Below are positions 1 through 7,966 of a stretch of 28,515 bases of DNA, piece after piece. Every line of letters starts with the position of its first letter. The first letter of the stretch is position 1. Source of the DNA: CAYJAZ01 sp964369165 (GTDB taxonomy: Bacteria > Desulfobacterota > Desulfovibrionia > Desulfovibrionales > Desulfovibrionaceae); NCBI GenBank assembly GCA_964369165.1, contig CAYJFE010000028.1, positions 1-28,515 of the forward strand, written 5' to 3'. The notes beneath the pieces are model-generated. The model made no database searches and was not told the DNA's origin. It saw nothing but the letters and a program-made list of their open reading frames with translations. A program made the position numbers and the translations under genes.

Positions 1-37
1 CGATAAGTGATTTTTTTGAAAGGATTTTTGTTGCCAT
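1..37 (-). CDS. N-terminal end of a leftward gene cut by the window edge
   Basis: An ATG on the minus strand at 37-35 is preceded by a good ribosome site (GGAG, the complement of 44-47, six bases before the ATG). It opens a frame of twelve codons (M-A-T-K-I-L-S-K-K-S-L-I) that runs off the left edge without a stop. It would be transcribed divergently from the small gene at 309. With so few residues no family can be assigned. The call rests only on the ribosome site and the open frame. Confidence 0.5.
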   Translation of the reverse strand, partial: MATKILSKKSLI

Positions 38-180
38 AGTTTTCTCCAAAATAAAGTCCAAATTTGTTTTATATAGAAACTAATATTTATATTCAAATTT
101 CTTTGTCTTATATGACAAAAAAAGGAAAAAGTCAAAGTGTTAATAGAGAAAAGTTGAAAAATTTTAAAAAAGAATTTTCA

Positions 181-280
181 ATGCGAGTGAAAATCTACTT
201 GCATTAATATCAACTTTAAAATAAAGTAAAAGAAATTCTTGCCTTATTATTTTTAAGATGGAAAGTAAAGGCAAGTTTCT
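181..280 (+). promoter_or_regulatory. Two hairpins in the leader of the 30-residue gene
   Basis: The first hairpin pairs 181-188 with 197-204 (8 bp, one G-T pair, 8-base loop). The second pairs 238-245 (CTTGCCTT) with 268-275 (AAGGCAAG) across a 22-base loop, and AGAAA (231-235) can pair with TTTCT (276-280) across a two-base bulge. The ribosome site of the small gene follows 15 bases later. Neither hairpin has a T-run, so they do not look like terminators. A structured leader or a small RNA are both possible. The rest of 38-308 is AT-rich and shows no other gene. Confidence 0.4.
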
Positions 281-308
281 TATCTTCATATATATAAGGA
301 GTAAAAAT

Positions 309-401
309 ATGGATATTTTAGTTTTCTTTTTAGGTTTAGGCAGTGTTTTAGGTGGATTATATTTTATCAAAAAAACAAATCCCAACAAAAATCATCACTA
401 A
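309..401 (+). CDS. Small membrane peptide, 30 residues, unknown function
   Basis: The frame starts at an ATG preceded seven bases away by a perfect ribosome site (AAGGAG, 296-301) and ends in TAA at 399-401. The first 20 or so residues form one hydrophobic segment (MDILVFFLGL, then glycines, then LYFI). A basic polar tail with two lysines, prolines and two terminal histidines follows. This is the topology of a single-pass membrane miniprotein. A strong terminator starts ten bases after the stop, and a hairpin-rich leader precedes it. I do not recognise the family. Type I toxin-like peptides, leader peptides and small subunits of membrane complexes all share this build, so function is open. 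Confidence 0.6.
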   Translation: MDILVFFLGLGSVLGGLYFIKKTNPNKNHH

Positions 402-410
402 TACATTCTA

Positions 411-440
411 ACTTCTTAATTATTTAAGAAGTTTTTTTTT
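411..440 (+). terminator. Rho-independent terminator after the small gene
   Basis: ACTTCTTAA (411-419) pairs perfectly with TTAAGAAGT (424-432) over a four-base loop and is followed by a run of nine T. It lies between the small gene (stop at 401) and the ribosome site of the oxidoreductase at 463. Only about 20 bases remain for a promoter of the downstream gene. Confidence 0.85.
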
Positions 441-477
441 ATTAATTTTCCTAACATATTATAAAGAGGTATATACC

Positions 478-2217
478 ATGAGTCAGAAGGTTCTTGTTAT
501 TGGTGGGGTTGCACTTGGCCCAAAAGTTGCTGCACGTTACAGCCGTTTAGTTGATAATGCTGATATTACTTTGATCGATCAAGACGAATTTATTTCATAC
601 GGCGGTTGCGGTATCCCCTATTATCTTTCTGGTGACGTGACAAATCTTGATGATTTAAGAAAGACTGTAGCCCATGAAATACGCAATGAAAATTTCTTTG
701 ATACAGTAAAAAGCGTAAAAGCAAGAACCAAGGTAAAAGCCCTTAAAATCAATAGAGCTGAAAAAAATGTGCTTGTAGAAGATTTGAATACAGGCAAACA
801 AGAAACTTTGCCTTATGACAAACTTGTAATTTCAACAGGTGCAAAACCTCGTCCCCTCACAGTTGAAGGGGCGGATTTGAAAAATGTTACTGCTGTAACA
901 AATCTTCACGAAGCAAAAGATGTACACGAAGCTTGCGCAACTGGCAAAATCCAAAAAGCAGTTGTTGTGGGTGCTGGTTTTATTGGTCTTGAAGTTGCTG
1001 TTGCATTAGCTGATATGTGGGGAATTGAAGTCAGCGTTATAGAAGTTTTTGACCAAGTTTTACCAACAGTTTCAAATGAACATTCAGCACGCATTGCTGA
1101 GCAGGATTTGAAAGATTTAGGCGTAAATGTTGTTTTAGAAGAAAAAGTATTGAAACTTGAAGGCGAAAATGGCGTAGTAAAACGCGTTATCACCGATAAG
1201 CAAACTATCGAAGCCGATTTAGTTATAGCTTCAATTGGCTTTATTCCAAACACTGAATTAGCTAAAGAAGCCGGCCTTGAATGTATTGGCAATGGCGCAA
1301 TCAAAGTAGATGAATATATGCGCACTTCTGATAAAGATATCTATTCAGGCGGCGACTGCTGTAGCATTAAAAATCTTATTACAGGTAAAGATGGCTACCT
1401 TCCACTTGGTTCAATGGCCAATCGACAAGGTCGTATTATAGGTACAAATCTAGCTTGTGAAGCTTTAAATAGCCCACGCAAAGATATTTTTGCTGGTTAT
1501 GTTGGCGGCTGGGCTGTAAAATTGAATGAACTTTCTTTTGCTGGTGTTGGACTTACAGAAACTTTTGCAAAACGTGAAGGATTTGACGCTATAAGCATAA
1601 TTGCAGAAGGCGATGACCATGCGCATTTCTATCCAGATGCAGTTATGACAACAATGCAAATTGTAGTCGATAGAAAGACAAGAAAGATTCTTGGCTTCCA
1701 AGCTTGTTCACCTAACACAGATGCTGTAAAAGCTCGTGTTGATGCTGTTGCTATGCTTATGCAATTTGGTGATGCCACTATCGACAATCTTTCAAATGCT
1801 GAAGTTGTGTACGCGCCTCCATTTGCTTCAGCTATGGATATAGCAAACAGCATTGCAAACGTGGCTGATAACGTGCTTGACGATAGGCTCACACCTATGC
1901 AACCAACTGAATTTTTAAATTATTGGAACAATAGAGAAGAAAATAATATCTATGTGGTGGATATTCGTCCAGCGCACAAAAATGTTGTTGCTCTTCAAGA
2001 AAAATATCCAAATAATTTCCTTTCACTTCCGCTTGAGCAATTAAAAGAACGTATAAACGAAGTGCCAAAAGATAGAGAAGTCATTCTTTCTTGTAGCACG
2101 GGAACACGCTCATACGAGGCTTTGATTTTACTTCGCAGAGCTGGACATAAGAATATCATTGCTTCTGTCTATGGCGGAGCGCAATCACTCAAGAAGCGTG
2201 GCGATAGTATAGAGTAA
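478..2217 (+). CDS. CoA-disulfide reductase / rhodanese fusion (FAD- and NAD(P)H-dependent)
   Basis: This 579-residue flavoprotein belongs to the pyridine nucleotide-disulfide oxidoreductases of the CoA-disulfide reductase / polysulfide reductase type. Residues 4-36 form the FAD-binding fold (VIGGVALGPK). Cys44 in YGGCGIPYY is the single active-site cysteine of this subfamily. GAGFIG at 165-170 is the NAD(P)H-binding motif, GGDCCS near 291-296 belongs to the second FAD motif, and Tyr445 lies in the conserved YAPPF. A rhodanese domain occupies about 475-575 with a CSTGTRS loop (catalytic Cys539). Enzymes with this fusion reduce CoA disulfide, CoA persulfide or polysulfide. Here the role is probably thiol redox or sulfane-sulfur handling in the cytoplasm, but the substrate cannot be read from sequence. 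The ribosome site AAAGAGG lies eight bases before the ATG. The gene appears monocistronic. Confidence 0.88.
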   Translation: MSQKVLVIGGVALGPKVAARYSRLVDNADITLIDQDEFISYGGCGIPYYLSGDVTNLDDLRKTVAHEIRNENFFDTVKSVKARTKVKALKINRAEKNVLVEDLNTGKQETLPYDKLVISTGAKPRPLTVEGADLKNVTAVTNLHEAKDVHEACATGKIQKAVVVGAGFIGLEVAVALADMWGIEVSVIEVFDQVLPTVSNEHSARIAEQDLKDLGVNVVLEEKVLKLEGENGVVKRVITDKQTIEADLVIASIGFIPNTELAKEAGLECIGNGAIKVDEYMRTSDKDIYSGGDCCSIKNLITGKDGYLPLGSMANRQGRIIGTNLACEALNSPRKDIFAGYVGGWAVKLNELSFAGVGLTETFAKREGFDAISIIAEGDDHAHFYPDAVMTTMQIVVDRKTRKILGFQACSPNTDAVKARVDAVAMLMQFGDATIDNLSNAEVVYAPPFASAMDIANSIANVADNVLDDRLTPMQPTEFLNYWNNREENNIYVVDIRPAHKNVVALQEKYPNNFLSLPLEQLKERINEVPKDREVILSCSTGTRSYEALILLRRAGHKNIIASVYGGAQSLKKRGDSIE

Positions 2218-2225
2218 AATTAAAT

Positions 2226-2262
2226 AAAAAAAAGCCGTAACTCAGAAATTACGGCTTTTTTT
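2226..2262. terminator. Bidirectional terminator between convergent genes
   Basis: AAGCCGTAA (2232-2240) pairs with TTACGGCTT (2249-2257) over an eight-base loop. It is flanked by an A-run on the left and a T-run on the right, so it works on both strands. It can end the oxidoreductase transcript (+) and the argD transcript (-). Confidence 0.85.
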
Positions 2263-2270
2263 ATATCTGC

Positions 2271-3587
2271 TTAAAGCATATAAGTTTTTAATATTTTTTC
2301 TAAAGCAAATGCAAAGGCNNNNNNNNNNNNNNNNNNNNNNNNNNNNNNNNNNNNNNNNNNNNNNNNNNNNNNNNNNNNNNNNNNNNNNNNNNNNNNNNNN
2401 NNNNNNNNNNNNNNNNNNGCGTCTAATTCTTCTTCTGAAATGGTTAAAGCCGGAAGTAAGCGCAAAGTTTTTTCTTGAGTAAGGTTGAGTATAAAGCCCG
2501 CATCAAGAAGTTTTTGCCAAACTTCTTTACAAGACTGGGCTGGAAGATTCAATTCAATGCCAATCATAAGTCCAAGTCCGCGAACTTCTTTGACTATATT
2601 AGGATTTTTTTCATTTATTATTTTAAATCTTTCACGCAAAGCATCACCAATAAGGTAGGTGCGTTCTTCAAGCCCATCTCTTTCAATAATATCAATGACT
2701 TTTGAAGCTACAGCCGTACAAAAAGCATTGCCGCCAAATGTGGTTGCGTGTGAACCATAGTCAAAAGCTTGCGCTAATTTCTCGGTGCAAAGCATTGCGC
2801 CAATAGGAAGGCCATTTGCTAATGATTTAGCCGCAGAAATTGCGTCTGGTTCAAGATTAAAATGTTGATGTGCCCAGAATTTGCCTGTTCTGCAAAGGCC
2901 AGTTTGCACTTCGTCAATAAGAAAAAGCAGATTTTGCTCTCTACACAAAGCTTCAATAGATTTCAAATACTGCATTCCAAGCGGACGAACGCCGCCTTCA
3001 CCTTGAATGACTTCCACCATAATAGCGGCGGTATTTTCATTGATAGCTTCTTCAATATATTTCATATCGCCATATTCAACCTGTACAAAACCAGGAGTTT
3101 TTGGTTCAAAGCCGTCAAGAAACTTTTCTTGCCCAGTAGCCGCCAAAGCCGCTAAAGTTCTGCCATGAAAAGCTTGTTTTAATGTAATGATTTCAAAGGC
3201 ATCTGATTTTTTAACTTTATGTGTATATCTTCTTGCAATTTTAATTAAAGCTTCATTTGCTTCTGCGCCAGAATTGCAAAAGAAAACTTTTTTCAAGTGT
3301 CTTGAATGCTTAAGTAATTTTTCAGCGCATTCCAATTGTTCTTCTTGGTAAAAGAGGTTTGACACATGAATAAGTTTTCTTGCTTGTTCATTCATAACAT
3401 CAGCTAGTTCTTCATTTGCTTGGCCTAATTGTGTGCAAGCAATGCCAGAAAGCAAATCAATATATTCCTTGCCTTCAAAATCATAAAGTTTTGAACCCTT
3501 GCCAGATTTAATTGCAATTGGGTAGCGTGCATAGGTTTTGCACATCAAATTTTCTTCTTGTTCTTTTATTGAAGTATATGTGGACAT
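2271..3587 (-). CDS. argD: Acetylornithine aminotransferase, interrupted by an assembly gap
   Basis: This PLP-dependent class III aminotransferase converts N-acetylglutamate semialdehyde to N-acetylornithine in arginine synthesis. Many relatives also act on the lysine pathway intermediate. Visible motifs, numbered from the chosen start, are CNSGAEANEAL (104-114), the HGRT segment at 141-144, DEVQTG (225-230, PLP aspartate) and the Schiff-base Lys254 in AAKSLANGLPIG. The start at 3587 (MSTYTS) has a ribosome site, AAAGGA. A longer frame begins at 3674 but its added residues are encoded by a palindromic repeat, so I reject it. The last part is broken by 100 N (2319-2418). Without them the protein would be 404 residues, a normal ArgD length. 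argB and argF at 12.7-14.5 kb support ArgD over ornithine aminotransferase. Confidence 0.88.
   Translation of the reverse strand: MSTYTSIKEQEENLMCKTYARYPIAIKSGKGSKLYDFEGKEYIDLLSGIACTQLGQANEELADVMNEQARKLIHVSNLFYQEEQLECAEKLLKHSRHLKKVFFCNSGAEANEALIKIARRYTHKVKKSDAFEIITLKQAFHGRTLAALAATGQEKFLDGFEPKTPGFVQVEYGDMKYIEEAINENTAAIMVEVIQGEGGVRPLGMQYLKSIEALCREQNLLFLIDEVQTGLCRTGKFWAHQHFNLEPDAISAAKSLANGLPIGAMLCTEKLAQAFDYGSHATTFGGNAFCTAVASKVIDIIERDGLEERTYLIGDALRERFKIINEKNPNIVKEVRGLGLMIGIELNLPAQSCKEVWQKLLDAGFILNLTQEKTLRLLPALTISEEELDXXXXXXXXXXXXXXXXXXXXXXXXXXXXXXXXXXAFAFALEKILKTYML
2319..2418. other. Assembly gap of exactly 100 N inside argD
   Basis: The run is exactly 100 bases, the usual placeholder for a gap of unknown size. 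The two flanks both end in GC at the join. Merging them over those two bases keeps the argD frame open (EELD followed by AFAFALEKIL). The real missing length may therefore be zero. Confidence 0.95.
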
Positions 3588-3616
3588 ATTGTTTCCTTTT
3601 TTGTTGATTTGTTTTC

Positions 3617-3693
3617 TTGAGGGGGAAGAACCAAACTTTGAAAAGTTAGTTTCTTCCCCCTCAAACTCCCCCAACTCCTTACAAACTTTTTAA
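3617..3693 (+). repeat. Dispersed palindromic repeat, copy A (purL-argD gap)
   Basis: A perfect 14-bp arm, TTGAGGGGGAAGAA (3617-3630), pairs with 3651-3664. An inner AACTT/AAGTT hairpin lies in the 20-base loop. On the right a C-rich tail ends in CCTTACAAACTTTTTAA (3677-3693), which occurs identically in copy C at 23408-23424 on the opposite strand. The G- and C-rich blocks stand out from AT-rich surroundings. The palindrome ends 29 bases before the argD start codon, so it would lie in the argD leader. Confidence 0.75.
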
Positions 3694-3741
3694 TCTTCTA
3701 ATTGTGAGGGAACTATGTAAATTATTTTTACTTAGTTTTGT

Positions 3742-6700
3742 TTATAATTGCAAACGGCCTTTAAAAGCTGTAGCCAGATTTTCTACATCTGTGCGCACAA
3801 TAGTGTTCAAGCCGTCACGCACAAAGAGAGTGTCATTTGCCAAAACTTTACCAAGATATGTGCAGACTTGGCCTTTGAATAAAGCTTCAAAATCAGCTTT
3901 ATGTTCAGGCTTGATAGTGACAATTAAGCGTGATGCTGTTTCAGAATAAAGTCTTTCAGTAAGTGTGACGCATTTGCAAGTTTGCATTGAGTTTACATCA
4001 ACATTTGCACCCATTCTTCCGCCAATAGCCATTTCTGCTAAAGCCACCATAAAACCACCGTCAGATAAATCGTGGCAAGCATTTACATAACCAGCTTGAA
4101 TAGCGTCGTGTAAAGCATGATAGCGAGCTTTTGCTGTTTTAGAGTCAACTTGTGGCACTTTTGAATAATGGAGTTTGTACTCTTCTTTAAATTCTTCAAA
4201 AATTTCAGAACCAGCCAATTCTTTTCTTGTTCTACCAAGAATATAAATCAAATCGCCTTCATTTTTGAAATCAGAAGTGATAGCTTTATTTACATCGTCA
4301 ATAATACCCATAACAGTGAAAAGAAGGGTAGGTGGTATTGAGATTTTTTGCCCACCGCCAGTATAATCATTCTTCATACTGTCTTTACCAGATACGCAAG
4401 GCACTTGGAAATCTGTGCAGTATTTATCTAAAGCCTTGCCTGATTTTACAAGTTGCGCCAATTTATATTCACCGTCAGGAGTTCTTTCACTTTGTACAGG
4501 ATCACACCAGCAATAGTTATCGCAACCAGCTAATTTATTAGGATTAGCACCAACTGCAATAGCATTTCTTACAGCTTCATCAACAGCATTTGCAGTCATT
4601 GCATACGCGTCATAATCTGAGAATTTAGGGCAGATACCGTTTGAAAGCACTATGCCTTTATCAGAAGTAAGCACAGGGCGGATTACAGCAGCATCAGCAG
4701 GGGCATCTTTTTCAACACCGACTAAAGGTTTCACTACAGAACCTGCTTGCACTTCATGATCGTATTGACGAATCATATATTCTTTTGAACAGATATTGAG
4801 TCTTCCAAGCATTCTTAATAGTGCGTCTTCTTGTTTTTGAAGTGGAATATTCAAATCGCATGGAGTTTTGTCTTTGACAATGGCAGGAGTTTCCCACACA
4901 GCTTTCAATTCCATTTGCGGTAAGCCCTTATGCATAAATTGCATAGGAAGCCAAGCAACGTCTTTGTCATTATGTTTGATATGGAAATAGCCAGAGTCAG
5001 TGAAAGTTCCAAGATTATTTGCTTCAACACCATAATGTTTTGCAAGTTCAAGGAATTCTTCTAACTTTTCTTGTGGAACGGCTAAAGTCATGCGTTCTTG
5101 TGCTTCTGACAAAAGAATTTCCCAAGGGCGAAGTCCATCGTATTTCAAAGGAGCATTTGCTAGATTGAGAAGGCAGCCGCCAGTGTCTTCAGCCATTTCA
5201 CCAACCGAAGAAGAAAGACCGCCAGCACCATTATCAGTGATTGCATTATAAAGGCCTAGATTTCTGGCTTTTATAATAAAGTCATACATAATTCTTTGTG
5301 TGATAGGATCGCCAATTTGTACAGCAGTAGCAGGGGAGTCTTTATGTAATTCTTCTGAAGAGAAAGTAGCACCGTGAATGCCGTCTTTGCCGATTTTACC
5401 ACCAGCCATAATAATAGCATCGCCCACTTTAGCTTCTTTTTGCCAACCTGGTTTGCCGTGTAAAGTTTTAGGCATAAGGCCAACAGTTCCGCAATAAACA
5501 AGTGGTTTACCTAAAAATCTTTCATGGAAAACAACTGCGCCATTCACTGTAGGCACGCCAGATTTATTTCCGCCATGCTCTACACCTTCACGCACACCCT
5601 CTAAAACTCTTCTTGGGTGAAGAAGACGCGGAGGCAATTCTTCATTATATTCAGGTGAAGCAAAGCAGAAAACGTCAGTATTACAGATAAGTTCTGCGCC
5701 CATACCTGTGCCCATAGGATCACGGTTCACGCCAACAATGCCTGTAAGAGCGCCGCCGTATGGATCAAGAGCTGAAGGGGAATTGTGTGTTTCAACTTTA
5801 ATACAAACATCAAAATCGTCATTGAAAGCAATAACACCTGCATTATCTTTAAATACTGATTTGCAATAATCATCGTCACCTAAAGAAGCACGGATATTTT
5901 GCGTGGTATTTTGGATATATGTTTTATATACTGAAGAAATTTCTTCTTTTTCGCCAGTTTCATTGTCTGTATAGTCAATTTTAGCTGCAAAGATTTTATG
6001 CTTGCAATGCTCTGACCATGTTTGTGCTAAGACTTCAATTTCAGCATCGGTAGGGTCTTGAGGCAAGCCTTGAGATTTTCTAGTATTAATAGTTTCTTCA
6101 TTCAAATAATGATTTTTGATGGTCTGCATTTCAAAGAGTGATAATGCAAGAGTATTTTCACGACTAAATGCCATAAGTTCATCGTCAGTCATTGTGGTGA
6201 GAGGAATAATAGCTACTTCATCAGAAGACGAACCTGTGACTTTAGCAATCTGTGCTTCAAAGCCAGCTTCTTTTTGCCATTCTTCTTTACTTTTTATTCT
6301 AAAGCGCTGAATAAGTGTATTTGCTAAAAGGTTTTCCGCTATATTTTGTGCGTCATCTTGACTTATGTTACCTTTAATATGGTATTGCACAGAAGTATAA
6401 GCAGCGATAGTTTCTTTTTCTTTTTTCAAAACAAGAGCCACAGTTTTTTGTGCTGTATGTCCTTCATTATCCGTAACACCAGGTCTAAAACCAACTTCAA
6501 TAATAAAATCAGCCATGCTTTCTTGATAAGGATTTTGCGCTTCAAAGGTCAAATTATGAAGAACTACGTCATGAAGTACGGATTTTTCAGCTAAGGTATT
6601 TGCTTCTTCTTGATTAATGCCTGTCACGGTAAAAACTTTCACCACGCGAACTTCATCGACTTTAATTTCAAGCGCATGGCGAATTGATTCGGCTACACGT

Positions 6701-6768
6701 CTGCCAACTGCATCGTCTAAATGCTTATGCGGGGCAATTTCAAAACGTATGTTTGTATTGTTTATCAT
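3742..6768 (-). CDS. purL: Phosphoribosylformylglycinamidine synthase, PurS-PurL fusion without glutaminase domain
   Basis: This enzyme catalyses the fourth step of purine synthesis, FGAR to FGAM. The start at 6768 (MINNTN) follows AAAGGA by eight bases; the longer frame to 6882 overlaps the upstream gene and lacks support. The protein is 1008 residues. The first 160 or so look like two PurS-like segments (GRRVAESIRHAL near 22-33, and FRPGVTDNEGHTAQ near 94-107). PurL motifs follow: TWSEHCKHK (250-258), VETHNSPSALDPYGGA (325-340), NRDPMGTGMGAEL, then NGAGGLSSSVGE and HDLSDGG. The chain ends at FKGRLQL with no class I glutamine amidotransferase domain, so it is not a full-length PurL of about 1,300 residues. 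A separate PurQ must supply ammonia, and none lies in this window. It follows the polyprenyl synthase gene by 16 bases. Confidence 0.9.
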   Translation of the reverse strand: MINNTNIRFEIAPHKHLDDAVGRRVAESIRHALEIKVDEVRVVKVFTVTGINQEEANTLAEKSVLHDVVLHNLTFEAQNPYQESMADFIIEVGFRPGVTDNEGHTAQKTVALVLKKEKETIAAYTSVQYHIKGNISQDDAQNIAENLLANTLIQRFRIKSKEEWQKEAGFEAQIAKVTGSSSDEVAIIPLTTMTDDELMAFSRENTLALSLFEMQTIKNHYLNEETINTRKSQGLPQDPTDAEIEVLAQTWSEHCKHKIFAAKIDYTDNETGEKEEISSVYKTYIQNTTQNIRASLGDDDYCKSVFKDNAGVIAFNDDFDVCIKVETHNSPSALDPYGGALTGIVGVNRDPMGTGMGAELICNTDVFCFASPEYNEELPPRLLHPRRVLEGVREGVEHGGNKSGVPTVNGAVVFHERFLGKPLVYCGTVGLMPKTLHGKPGWQKEAKVGDAIIMAGGKIGKDGIHGATFSSEELHKDSPATAVQIGDPITQRIMYDFIIKARNLGLYNAITDNGAGGLSSSVGEMAEDTGGCLLNLANAPLKYDGLRPWEILLSEAQERMTLAVPQEKLEEFLELAKHYGVEANNLGTFTDSGYFHIKHNDKDVAWLPMQFMHKGLPQMELKAVWETPAIVKDKTPCDLNIPLQKQEDALLRMLGRLNICSKEYMIRQYDHEVQAGSVVKPLVGVEKDAPADAAVIRPVLTSDKGIVLSNGICPKFSDYDAYAMTANAVDEAVRNAIAVGANPNKLAGCDNYCWCDPVQSERTPDGEYKLAQLVKSGKALDKYCTDFQVPCVSGKDSMKNDYTGGGQKISIPPTLLFTVMGIIDDVNKAITSDFKNEGDLIYILGRTRKELAGSEIFEEFKEEYKLHYSKVPQVDSKTAKARYHALHDAIQAGYVNACHDLSDGGFMVALAEMAIGGRMGANVDVNSMQTCKCVTLTERLYSETASRLIVTIKPEHKADFEALFKGQVCTYLGKVLANDTLFVRDGLNTIVRTDVENLATAFKGRLQL

Positions 6769-6784
6769 ATTTAGTCCTTTAAGG

Positions 6785-7798
6785 TTAAGTGTTTCTTTTA
6801 CTAAGATAATCAAGGGCAGACAATAAAATGTCTTTCGCTTGTGATTTTTGAAATATGTCAAGGCAAGCTTTGGCTTTATCAAGATGTTCTAAAGCTTTCA
6901 AGCGTGCCAATTCATCGAATTTTTTATCTAAAATAATTTGTGAAATAGTGCTTACTTCTTCTTGAGTAAATTCATTTTCACTTCCAGCGGCTTTAAATTT
7001 TTCTTCAAAGATTTTTGCATCTTCTTTTGAAAGAGAATGATAATAAGCCAAAACTGGGATAGTTGCTTTTCCTTCGCGTATATCGCCGCCTTGCGGTTTG
7101 CCAATCTGTTCTTCAGGGGCAAAATCAAGGGCATCGTCTATAAGCTGAAAAGCCATGCCAAGCTCTTCGCCGTATTGACCTATGGCTTCGATTTCTTCTT
7201 GGCTAATCGGCAAATTTTTCACTTTTTGCATATAAAGTGCGCCCATTGTGCAAGCAGAGCGAAGAAGATAGGCAGTTTTGCCACTAATGATTTCATAATA
7301 CTTTTCATCGCCATGCGCTAAAGAACCTTGCATAGCAATTTCTTCTAATTCACCCTTTGTCGTTTGCATAACAGCTTGTGCATAGAGTGAAAAAAGTTCA
7401 GGGCAATTATAAGAAGCCATATGCTCGCAAGCATAGCCTAATAGCGCGTCACCAGCTAAAATTGTCGAGCTTGCACCAAATATTGTATGGGCTGTGGGCT
7501 TATTTCGCCTTGTGTCTGCATTGTCGATAACATCATCGTGCAAAAGCGAAGCAAGGTGAATCATTTCAAGGCAAGAGGCAAGGCTATAGATTTCATTATC
7601 AAGTTTGTGCTCTTTTGAAATAAAAAGTTTTGCACACAAAAGTGTAAGCAATGGGCGAAGCCTTTTTCCGCCAGCTTTTGCTGTATGCTTGATAATAGGC
7701 ATAACCACAGATGGGAGCGTATTGAGATGAGCTTCTAGGCTTTTTTCAATGCTTGGCAATTCTTTGGCAAATACTTGTGTAAAATTTAATATAGACAT
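6785..7798 (-). CDS. Trans-polyprenyl diphosphate synthase
   Basis: This 337-residue all-trans prenyltransferase extends allylic diphosphates with isopentenyl diphosphate, and is probably the source of the quinone side chain. The first aspartate-rich motif is DDVID (88-92), followed by RR (97-98). The second is DDALD (221-225). GGKRLRP (43-49) is the substrate-binding segment. The residues four and five positions before the first motif are small (Ser84, Ala83), which in this family goes with long products, so an octaprenyl- or heptaprenyl-type enzyme is more likely than a farnesyl or geranylgeranyl synthase. The exact chain length cannot be read. It is the first gene of a leftward unit with purL 16 bases downstream. 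Confidence 0.85.
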   Translation of the reverse strand: MSILNFTQVFAKELPSIEKSLEAHLNTLPSVVMPIIKHTAKAGGKRLRPLLTLLCAKLFISKEHKLDNEIYSLASCLEMIHLASLLHDDVIDNADTRRNKPTAHTIFGASSTILAGDALLGYACEHMASYNCPELFSLYAQAVMQTTKGELEEIAMQGSLAHGDEKYYEIISGKTAYLLRSACTMGALYMQKVKNLPISQEEIEAIGQYGEELGMAFQLIDDALDFAPEEQIGKPQGGDIREGKATIPVLAYYHSLSKEDAKIFEEKFKAAGSENEFTQEEVSTISQIILDKKFDELARLKALEHLDKAKACLDIFQKSQAKDILLSALDYLSKRNT

Positions 7799-7886
7799 AT
7801 CTTTCTTTGTGCTTGTTTTTTTATATGTACATATAATAAGCGACTTCGATTTTGTAATAATTTTTTTAAAAAATCAAGTTTTTTTA

Positions 7887-7913
7887 TTGACAGCAAGAAG
7901 TTTGAACTATAGG
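7887..7913 (+). promoter_or_regulatory. Possible sigma-70 promoter for the DUF2065-glmU unit
   Basis: A perfect TTGACA (7887-7892) is followed 15 bases later by TATAGG (7908-7913), a slightly short spacing. A TATAAT at 7947-7952 also exists but lies too close to the ribosome site at about 7957-7961 to serve this start. Confidence 0.4.
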
Positions 7914-7966
7914 AAATAAGAAAGTTTACTAAGCTTTCTTTTGCCTTATAATATTTTAGGAATTAC

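Noticed and set aside
164..388. Leftward open frame of 74 codons over the small gene at 309
   Set aside because: It has no ribosome site, lies antisense to a frame with a perfect one, and its lysine-, isoleucine- and leucine-rich composition is what AT-rich noncoding DNA gives by chance.
906..1325. Antisense open frame of 139 codons inside the CoA-disulfide reductase gene
   Set aside because: It is a shadow of a well-supported gene on the other strand, with no ribosome site and serine/threonine-rich chance composition.
3588..3674. Longer start for argD (29 extra residues)
   Set aside because: The extra codons read through the palindromic repeat copy A, and the ATG at 3587 has a proper ribosome site and a family-like N-terminus.
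6769..6882. Longer start for purL overlapping the polyprenyl synthase
   Set aside because: It would overlap the upstream gene by about 100 bases and carries no family-like sequence. AAAGGA before 6768 supports the shorter form.
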